Made by a program: the position numbers and the translations under genes. 64,000 nt of DNA, from positions 429,181 to 493,180 of the forward strand of contig CAMUHY010000001.1 of assembly GCA_947088865.1 (NCBI GenBank), given 5' to 3'. This document shows, one piece after another, positions 57,907 through 64,000 of this stretch (the first letter of the stretch is position 1; the number at the start of each line of letters is the position of its first letter). The notes under the pieces are model-generated. The model was not told the origin of the DNA and searched no databases. It saw only the letters and a program-made list of their open reading frames with translations. This stretch comes from an uncultured Eubacterium sp. GTDB lineage: Bacteria > Bacillota > Clostridia > Lachnospirales > Lachnospiraceae.

Positions 57907-58722
57907 CTATAAAATAAATTTTTTTATCACTTGTGCTACTCCATTTTCATCGTTGGAAGGCGCAATATAATCTGCAATTTCTTTAACTTCTGGATAGGCG
58001 TTTTTCATCGCAACACCAAGTCCTGCATACTGTAACATGGATATATCATTTAATCCGTCTCCACAGGCAATCAACTCTGATTGTCGTATGCCTAAATGCA
58101 GCAAAAGCGTATCAATAGAAGCATCCTTTCTAATATTTTTTGGAACAATCTCCAGAAAATAATCTTCAGAAAAAAATATATCTAATTCATTTCCATTCAG
58201 ATTAAGAAGTTTATCTCTTGCAGGCAATAATTTCTTATGTTCACCCACAATTAAAAGTTTTGCTACTGGATAATCCACAAATGCTGGAATATCATCAATC
58301 TGCATAACTTCTGCATTATTGCAAAACGCTTCTTTTATAACATACTCATCATGAGCTTTCTCCGATATAATTTTATCTCCATAATACGTCAAAGGAGCAA
58401 CATCAAATTCGTTTGCAACTTCACATATATTGGTTATACAATTGGATGGTATCTCTTTTTTATAAACAAGTTTGCGTGCTTTACAGTCCCATATATTACC
58501 GCCATTGTAAGCCAGTATAAATCCGCCTCTTTTGTCTAACTCTAACAGCTCTGCTACTGGCTGCACGCCAAACAATGGTCTTCCCGACGCAAGAATGACT
58601 GCTGTTTTTGCATCAATTGCCGCCCATATTGCTTGTTTATTTGCTTCTGATAACCTCTTGTTGCTATCCATCAGCGTTCCATCTAAATCCAATGCAAGCG
58701 CTTTATATTTCGTAATACCCAT
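57907..58722 (-). CDS. Cof-type HAD-family sugar phosphatase
   Basis: A 271-residue HAD hydrolase with the type IIB cap. The nucleophile Asp is in ALDLDGTLMDSNK, the second motif is VILASGRP, and the metal motif is ELIACGDGLNDISML. Such proteins dephosphorylate sugar phosphates or flavin and vitamin precursors; the substrate here is not known. It is cytoplasmic, and preceded by AAAGGAG. Confidence 0.92.
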   Translation of the reverse strand: MGITKYKALALDLDGTLMDSNKRLSEANKQAIWAAIDAKTAVILASGRPLFGVQPVAELLELDKRGGFILAYNGGNIWDCKARKLVYKKEIPSNCITNICEVANEFDVAPLTYYGDKIISEKAHDEYVIKEAFCNNAEVMQIDDIPAFVDYPVAKLLIVGEHKKLLPARDKLLNLNGNELDIFFSEDYFLEIVPKNIRKDASIDTLLLHLGIRQSELIACGDGLNDISMLQYAGLGVAMKNAYPEVKEIADYIAPSNDENGVAQVIKKFIL

Positions 58723-58794
58723 CTATTTTTGCTGCTCCTTTCACAATAACTTATAAAAAGTATTATACTCTTTATAAATCATTCTTATATCTAA

Positions 58795-60171
58795 TTATGT
58801 TACTCTTAATTGTATAAATGAATTAAATAAATTCATTTTTCCATAACCCAATACAGGATTTGGATATTCTTCAAATGTATCGGTTGCCAATGTGTCTCTT
58901 CTGACAGCACCTCTTATCAATATATATTTAACCTCATTATTTCCAAGCAATATCTCATTTTCATAATATACACCCCAGCATAGCAGCAATGCAGAAGCGC
59001 CAGCCACAATAGCTGCTGCCGCACTCGTACCGCTTCTATAAGTATAGCCTCCGCCTGACTTTGCACCATATACGTTAATGCCTGGTGCTACTAATTCTGG
59101 TTTCACCCACCCTAACGCAGCATATCCTCTTCCGGAATCAATGTCCACTGCTCCCGTCACATGATTATAAGAACCAACACTGATTACTCTGCTGTCTGCT
59201 GATATTTCTGTAAGCGTTGTATCTGGTATGGAACGCAGCATATACGTATCGCCTGACAAATAGGCTTTGATAGGAAGCCACGCATTAAAGCTGCCAAGAA
59301 TATTGGTTAAACTATATACATTAATTTTCCATATTCCACTTGCGGGTTTAATAAATTTTATAAATATTAATTCATATCCTGAAATGGATTCTACCACCTG
59401 ATAATTAACTTCAACTTTGGATTTTTCCAAAATAAAATTGAGTTTAGTCGTCTCTCCTTCTTTTGCAGGGATTCGCGGATTGGATTCACCCGATGGTGAA
59501 ACGATAGAAACAGACAATACATCCAGTGTATTTGCCCATATTTCTAATACAAATCCTTTTTCCGAATTTCCCACATTTAACTCAATTGTATAAGGATTGG
59601 TCTCGGATTCTGCAACTCCTTTTACATGCCCTCTGGTATTTGCCTCATTTCCCATTGCTGTGACAACGACAATATTGCTCATTGTGGCTATGGTATTTAA
59701 TACATTTCCAAGCGGTGTTGCTCCTGTACGCGGACCGCTCCCTGTTCCAAGTCCTAAAAATATTACCATAGGCTTTCCAACACTTCTTGAATATTCTAAC
59801 AAATACTTTACACCAATCATTATGTCCGACTCTTCAAATGCTTCTGCTGAATCATTGATTAAAAAAAAGTCTCTTAAATACTGTTTAGCAGGCTTTAATC
59901 GTATAATTGCTAACTCAGCCTCCGGCGCTGCTCCTATTGCAAGACTTGCCACATAGGTGCCATGTCCGCTTTTTTCAATTTCTGGATATTGTTCTTGTGG
60001 TTCTACTCCCTTATCAATATCTGATAAGATTCGGTCAATATCCTCTTTAAAAAACAATTCGCCATATGGCACAGAATTTGGCAATACATTGACATCTTTT
60101 ACCGTGTTCGACTGAAAAGTCTGGTCCCACAAAACAGCAATCTTACTATTTCCGGCACTGTTTCTAAACAT
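58795..60171 (-). CDS. N-terminally truncated subtilase, probably inactive
   Basis: A 458-residue S8-type protein that starts inside the catalytic domain. His is present in SGHGTYVASLAIG and Ser in SGTSAAAAIVAGA, with the oxyanion Asn in TAMGNEAN. The catalytic Asp region is lost. In frame upstream of the ATG the text is TPEGIDYTHE, where GIDYTH aligns with the D-T-G-I-D-Y box but the D-T pair reads P-E. A stop (60217-60219) follows, three bases from repeat R2 copy d. The ribosome site is poor (AGAGGGG 19 bases away). So the prodomain and first strand, over 100 residues in the complete relative at 821-2509, are missing. A pseudogene or a pseudoprotease are both possible. Confidence 0.75.
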   Translation of the reverse strand: MFRNSAGNSKIAVLWDQTFQSNTVKDVNVLPNSVPYGELFFKEDIDRILSDIDKGVEPQEQYPEIEKSGHGTYVASLAIGAAPEAELAIIRLKPAKQYLRDFFLINDSAEAFEESDIMIGVKYLLEYSRSVGKPMVIFLGLGTGSGPRTGATPLGNVLNTIATMSNIVVVTAMGNEANTRGHVKGVAESETNPYTIELNVGNSEKGFVLEIWANTLDVLSVSIVSPSGESNPRIPAKEGETTKLNFILEKSKVEVNYQVVESISGYELIFIKFIKPASGIWKINVYSLTNILGSFNAWLPIKAYLSGDTYMLRSIPDTTLTEISADSRVISVGSYNHVTGAVDIDSGRGYAALGWVKPELVAPGINVYGAKSGGGYTYRSGTSAAAAIVAGASALLLCWGVYYENEILLGNNEVKYILIRGAVRRDTLATDTFEEYPNPVLGYGKMNLFNSFIQLRVT

Positions 60172-60221
60172 TTCATGGGTGTAGTCTATCCCCTCTGGTG
60201 TTACATAAATGTTACGCTAAA

Positions 60222-60309
60222 AGGACTGTCACATGAAGGAAATCAAACACAAGATACTGTAAAATATAGTACAATCTCTTATATATTTCGTCTTTTATGC
60301 AACAGCCCT
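60222..60309. repeat. R2 inverted-repeat element, copy d
   Basis: An 88-bp element with ends AGGACTGTCACATGA and the complement of AGGGCTGTTGCATAA. It lies 16 nt after the FIST gene stop and three bases from the stop that closes the truncated subtilase frame. Four T residues follow on the minus strand. Confidence 0.7.
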
Positions 60310-60324
60310 ATTTTTTACTTTCTA

Positions 60325-61428
60325 TTATTTAATAATCAACACCGTAGACGTCTCATTAATATGTCCTAAAAAGGCTTCGCCACCCGTCGAAAAGCCAATG
60401 CTAGGATATCTTCCAAACAACGCACAATAAGGTTGTGTCAAATCTTTATTTAATATCTCAAAAGTACGATATAAACAATTGAAATTAATCACTCCCGCTG
60501 GCTGATATGTAATGATATTATCAAGTGCCTGCTTTGTATCAGCCACAATATCACCAATTTTTAATACATTGATTTCTGCGCCTTCTGGCAGTCCACAGTG
60601 AAGAGTAATTCCACCATCTTTAATTTGGTCAAAGGTACGTACAAAAATTTCATCACCAATTACAATGCCTAAAGGATTGGATACAAAATAATCTTTAATT
60701 TCATCCACTGAAACACCAAGTACTTCTGCATATACTTCTCCACAAGGTCTATTATCAAATTCATATAAAATTCTATCACGCAAATTTGATTTTGTTACCA
60801 ATAACTTTCTATCAGACAGAACACATGCGCTTTGTGTCTTAAGCACGTCATATCCTTTTACGGTCTTTAACACGGCTAACACGGCAGCTTTCTCATATAC
60901 CTTGTCATCTGCATATACTCTGGAAACATCGTTTTCTGCTGCTGAAGATGAACCTCCCACAAACAATATATTGGTAGCATCTCCTAGACGGTCCATAAAC
61001 ACTTCTTCTGCTTTAGCACTTGACTCAAAAAGAATAATACCAACATATTTATCAAAATTATTAAAAATTTCTTCGCTACCGCCAAAATAAGCTTCCATAT
61101 CTTTTACAGATTCATTGATATTGATTTCTTCATGGATATTCTCTACTACCTTAACGCATACATCTTCAATACTATCCTTATCCATCGCCATAATACTAAC
61201 CGAATGATTTGTATATGAAGAATTACAATACTCACTATGAGAAGTTGAACCTATAACCTTACTATCTGGAAATGCTGCACTCAATTCTGCTGCTGGATTA
61301 GAATCCTCATAATAACTTGAAGCAAAAAATAATAAAAACTTTGTCTCAAACCCTTTTAATGCCTCTTTTGCCTGTAAAGCCATATCTTTACTGTCTGTTC
61401 CCTTAATGGAAATCGTTTTAATTGCCAA
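60325..61428 (-). CDS. FIST-domain sensory protein
   Basis: A 367-residue protein with FIST N (about 15-215) and FIST C (about 220-360) domains, recognised from KVIGSTSHSEYCN, LFVGGSSSAAEN, and the C-terminal LFGRYPSIGFSTGGEAFLGHINETSTVLI. FIST proteins are thought to bind small ligands in signalling; many are linked to chemotaxis receptors. A chemoreceptor and cheW are encoded just upstream here. A TTG start at 61428 follows GGTGGGATAATA. It is read together with the small gene at 61463. Confidence 0.85.
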   Translation of the reverse strand: MAIKTISIKGTDSKDMALQAKEALKGFETKFLLFFASSYYEDSNPAAELSAAFPDSKVIGSTSHSEYCNSSYTNHSVSIMAMDKDSIEDVCVKVVENIHEEININESVKDMEAYFGGSEEIFNNFDKYVGIILFESSAKAEEVFMDRLGDATNILFVGGSSSAAENDVSRVYADDKVYEKAAVLAVLKTVKGYDVLKTQSACVLSDRKLLVTKSNLRDRILYEFDNRPCGEVYAEVLGVSVDEIKDYFVSNPLGIVIGDEIFVRTFDQIKDGGITLHCGLPEGAEINVLKIGDIVADTKQALDNIITYQPAGVINFNCLYRTFEILNKDLTQPYCALFGRYPSIGFSTGGEAFLGHINETSTVLIIK

Positions 61429-61462
61429 TATTATCCCACCTTTTCTTTACTATTTTAATAAA

Positions 61463-61663
61463 CTAAATTATCAAACCATATTCTTTTGCTACTTCACGCA
61501 GCTTTTGCATAACGGCAAAATCATCAGGAGATGTTGGTGTGTATTTATCAATTGCGATTCCTTTAAGAATAATTTTTGTTCTTACGCTGTTCGCAATAAT
61601 TTGGTTTCCCCTTGACCTCTCTGTAACGATTTTTTGAATCATGTTATAAATTTGTCCCGCCAA
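61463..61663 (-). CDS. Small protein paired with the FIST gene, unknown function
   Basis: A 66-residue protein (MAGQIYNMIQKIVTERSRGN...). The start is a TTG at 61663 preceded by AAAGGGGTGAT; the longer open frame upstream has no site and runs into the promoter. The middle (ANSVRTKIILKGIAIDKYT) and the helical end (FAVMQKLREVAKEYGLII) suggest a compact fold. It lies 34 nt before the FIST start. I do not recognise the family; the tight spacing suggests that it works with the FIST protein. Confidence 0.65.
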   Translation of the reverse strand: MAGQIYNMIQKIVTERSRGNQIIANSVRTKIILKGIAIDKYTPTSPDDFAVMQKLREVAKEYGLII

Positions 61664-61749
61664 TCCTATCACCCCTTTGCATTTTTTGTGTGTTTTTTGT
61701 GTATCAGTCAATGATACTCTACAATCCATTACACTGAACACTATGGCAT

Positions 61750-61758
61750 ATTATATCA
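61750..61758 (-). promoter_or_regulatory. Candidate extended -10 promoter of the small gene-FIST unit
   Basis: TGATATAAT on the minus strand is an extended -10 box. No good -35 box is present at 17 nt. The leader holds a GTATCA-TTGAC-TGATAC stem-loop. Confidence 0.45.
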
Positions 61759-61870
61759 TAAGTTAATGTATAATGGTATACAAAAAAGGTAAATTCTTCA
61801 TATTTTAACATTCATACTAGAACTAATTTTTACAAAACGCTAAGAACTTAAACTTTAATACAACATAAAA

Positions 61871-61958
61871 AGACTGCCATAAAACAAACTTTTTATACAA
61901 GATATCCATATCTATTTTTATCCTACCTTATATAGTTTGTTTATTTTACAACAGTCTT
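61871..61958. repeat. R2 inverted-repeat element, copy e
   Basis: An 88-bp element with ends AGACTGCCATAAAACAAAC and the complement of AGACTGTTGTAAAATAAAC; the interior has a second palindrome (AGATAT-CC-ATATCT). It lies 45 nt after the chemoreceptor stop and is followed by five T residues on the minus strand. Confidence 0.75.
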
Positions 61959-62002
61959 TATAATTCATAAATATATAGTTTTTATGTTGTTTTTAAATTT
62001 TA

Positions 62003-63787
62003 TTAATACTTGCCAAAATCGCCATCTAATGATATAACTGGCTCATTATTACTGTATGTTGTTGTTGTATCAAAATTATCAACATATGTATTATGTGTTG
62101 ATGAAGCCAGCTTATACTGTTCAATCAAATGCTTCAATGTAACAGCCTGATTTGACAATTGCTCGCTTGCTGCCGCACACTGTTCGCTTGTAGCTGCATT
62201 AGTTTGTACTACTGTTGATACCTGTGAAATTGCTTGGTCTATCTGTGAAATTGCTGTTGACTGGTCATTTGATGAGATTGCTATATTGTTAATTAATCCC
62301 ACAATTTCCTCAATGGAAGCAACGATTTCATCCAATGATTTTCCTGTTGCTTCTGCCAGCTTTGTTCCATTAGCAATCTTTCGGATAGAATCTTCTATCA
62401 TCTCTGCGGTTTCACTTGCTGCTGAAGCACTCTTTGCTGCAAGGTTTCTTACTTCCTCTGCTACAACGGCAAATCCTTTACCATGTACGCCTGCTCTGGC
62501 TGCCTCAACTGCTGCATTTAATGCCAAGATATTGGTCTGGAATGCGATATCATCAATCGTTTTAATAATCTTAGAAATCGTTTCTGATGACTCATTAATG
62601 CTATCCATTGCCTGTATCATCGATTTCATCTGGTCATTTCCAGATGTTGCCATATCTTTAATATTATTTACTAATGTATTAGCCTCACCAGCTTTTGTCG
62701 CATTATCCTTTGTACGCTGTGTAACCTCGTCCATAGAAGCTGTTACCTGCTCTAAGGCGCTTGCCTGCTCGGTTGAGCCTTGTGCCAATGCCTGACTGGC
62801 GTTTGCCACCTGCTCTGAACCTACGGTTATCTGTGCTCCTGCCTCTTTTATGCTATTTAATGTAGCATTTTCATCTGCAACTAATCGATAAAGCGCTTTT
62901 CCAAGAATATCCTTATCACTTCGTGGTGTAACTTCAATCGTAAAGTCTCCCTTTGCAATAACGTCAGCGACTCTTGCCTGCTCTTTAATAGCATTTGCCA
63001 TATCGCTAAAATTATCCATCAAACTTCCAATATCATCATTATGTATCTTTTTACAATCAACATCAACATCACCTACTGCCATCTTCTTTGCTGCTATAAC
63101 TAACTTCTTAACTGGTTCTGTGATAGCCTTAATAAGAATCAAACTGTATGCTAATGTAATAATCAATGCTACTGCTGAAACGATGGCTAAAATAATCATT
63201 GTTGCTGTAAGATTAAATTCTACTTTCTCATTGTTTTCATCGGAAGCTTTTTCCATATTCTCTATCAGTTTTAACAACTCTGTTTCCACTTTTGCAGCCG
63301 TTGTAATACCTGTTGTTGAAAGTTCTGTCACAGCCTGTTCAATTCTGCCATTCCGAACCAATTGTATCAACCCATCGCCAAACTCGATGTATGTATTCAT
63401 ATCAGCATCAACACTATCATAATTGCTATGTATAGTAGAATCAAAATTATTTAATCGTTCTTCAAACTTACCTAAGTTTTCTTTTACAGTTTGTTTATAT
63501 GTTTCTACATCATTAATTTCGGACTGTAATGCTACTGGGTCATCTGCACGCATATATAAAATATTGCGCAAACGTACTTTAATATCTGCAAAATTACTGT
63601 ATGCGTTACTCAAGTAATACTGTCCCATAGCGTAATTGTTATAACGCTTACTTCTGGCTGTATTAATAGTCGTTGCAGACCATATTCCAACACCTGAAAT
63701 AAGAATCATCAAAACCATCATCATAATACTAAACATTGTAATCTTTGCTTTGATTGTCATGTCACTGATTGAAAATCTTTTCTTCAT
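62003..63787 (-). CDS. Methyl-accepting chemotaxis protein
   Basis: A 594-residue transmembrane receptor. A first helix (about 14-34), an extracellular four-helix-bundle sensor (about 35-190), a second helix (about 192-215) and a HAMP domain (about 216-270) are followed by the signalling domain. Its tip reads FQTNILALNAAVEAARAGVHGKGFAVVAEEVRNLA, the CheA/CheW contact. The C-terminus lacks a CheR-tethering pentapeptide. Ligand unknown. It lies 15 nt after cheW and should be transcribed with it. Confidence 0.95.
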   Translation of the reverse strand: MKKRFSISDMTIKAKITMFSIMMMVLMILISGVGIWSATTINTARSKRYNNYAMGQYYLSNAYSNFADIKVRLRNILYMRADDPVALQSEINDVETYKQTVKENLGKFEERLNNFDSTIHSNYDSVDADMNTYIEFGDGLIQLVRNGRIEQAVTELSTTGITTAAKVETELLKLIENMEKASDENNEKVEFNLTATMIILAIVSAVALIITLAYSLILIKAITEPVKKLVIAAKKMAVGDVDVDCKKIHNDDIGSLMDNFSDMANAIKEQARVADVIAKGDFTIEVTPRSDKDILGKALYRLVADENATLNSIKEAGAQITVGSEQVANASQALAQGSTEQASALEQVTASMDEVTQRTKDNATKAGEANTLVNNIKDMATSGNDQMKSMIQAMDSINESSETISKIIKTIDDIAFQTNILALNAAVEAARAGVHGKGFAVVAEEVRNLAAKSASAASETAEMIEDSIRKIANGTKLAEATGKSLDEIVASIEEIVGLINNIAISSNDQSTAISQIDQAISQVSTVVQTNAATSEQCAAASEQLSNQAVTLKHLIEQYKLASSTHNTYVDNFDTTTTYSNNEPVISLDGDFGKY

Positions 63788-63802
63788 GGTAAACTCTCCT
63801 TT

Positions 63803-64000
63803 TTATGATTGTTGCTCTTCTTCTTGAACTTCCTCAAGCACTTCTAAATCTTCTTCTTTGATTAGCTTCTCTGGGTCTAACAATAACTTCATTGTATTGT
63901 CTGTCCTCGCTAATCCATAAACATATTTACTCTGTTCACTCTCTCTATGTCCCAACTTTGGCGGCGGTACGATGTCATCATCCATTATGGTATCTACTTC
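63803..64000 (-). CDS. cheW: CheW chemotaxis adaptor, C-terminal part
   Basis: The last 65 codons of a gene that enters from the right edge. The text EVDTIMDDDIVPPPKLG and YVYGLARTDNTMKLLLDPEKLI is the C-terminal CheW pattern, followed by a Glu-rich tail. CheW couples receptors to the kinase CheA. The reading frame is open to the last base, so the internal Met at 63985 is not the start. Confidence 0.85.
   Translation of the reverse strand, partial: EVDTIMDDDIVPPPKLGHRESEQSKYVYGLARTDNTMKLLLDPEKLIKEEDLEVLEEVQEEEQQS

Noticed and set aside
60217-60309. R2 copies as complete insertion sequences
   Set aside because: They are under 100 bp and have no transposase frame; the likeness of their ends to IS6-type repeats is too short to carry an assignment.
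62286-62795. A 169-codon plus-strand open frame
   Set aside because: Antisense to the conserved signalling domain of the chemoreceptor; the Ala/Ser-rich text mirrors that domain's codons.

Overview
The window comes from an AT-rich Gram-positive genome of the class Clostridia, most likely a motile, spore-forming, pectin-using member of the Lachnospiraceae. This rests on the spoIIA-sigF-spoVA block, an addAB exonuclease, a lysine riboswitch, cohesin and dockerin surface proteins, chemotaxis genes and a galacturonide-type uptake locus. I recognise the families from their sequences; the species is not identified. No rRNA, tRNA, CRISPR array or intact insertion sequence was seen.

Layout. 1-8.4 kb: the start of an AAA ATPase gene leaving the left edge, a complete subtilisin-like protease, a membrane-anchored cohesin protein next to a dockerin-bearing peptidoglycan hydrolase, release factor 3 and a small unknown protein. 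8.5-15.5 kb: addB-addA. 15.5-22.5 kb: a small secreted or membrane protein, a Uma2 fragment, pepF, degV, a double GNAT acetyltransferase and a two-gene ATPase/RloB module resembling AbiL-type phage defence. 22.5-28.5 kb: dapA-dapB under a lysine riboswitch, a double-OB single-strand-binding protein, typA and an XRE regulator.

28.6-39.3 kb: a carbohydrate locus. A binding lipoprotein and two permeases (one with an unusual zinc-ribbon and membrane extension) would import oligosaccharides. Three leaderless enzymes (an ankyrin-GH43 fusion, a GH105-like protein and GH28) would cut them inside the cell. An exporter-type ABC protein ends the run. 39.7-50 kb: yigZ, a class A penicillin-binding protein, then spoIIAA-spoIIAB-sigF-spoVAA-AB-AC-AD-AE. 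48.4-57.8 kb: a zinc-ribbon/TPR membrane protein, folC, an unknown coiled-coil protein, a decayed DUF262 gene, a UPF0175/DUF3368 toxin-antitoxin pair, gdhA and an LCP ligase. 57.9-64 kb: a HAD phosphatase, a subtilase that has lost its N-terminus and catalytic Asp, a FIST sensor protein with a small partner, a chemoreceptor and the end of cheW.

Two dispersed repeat families run through the spacers. R2 is a set of five full-length inverted repeats of about 87-90 bp with ends like AGGCTGTTGCAAAAT; each lies 16-51 nt after a stop codon. R1 is a modular family of three small palindromes that occur together or singly; one copy lies between the lysine riboswitch and dapA.
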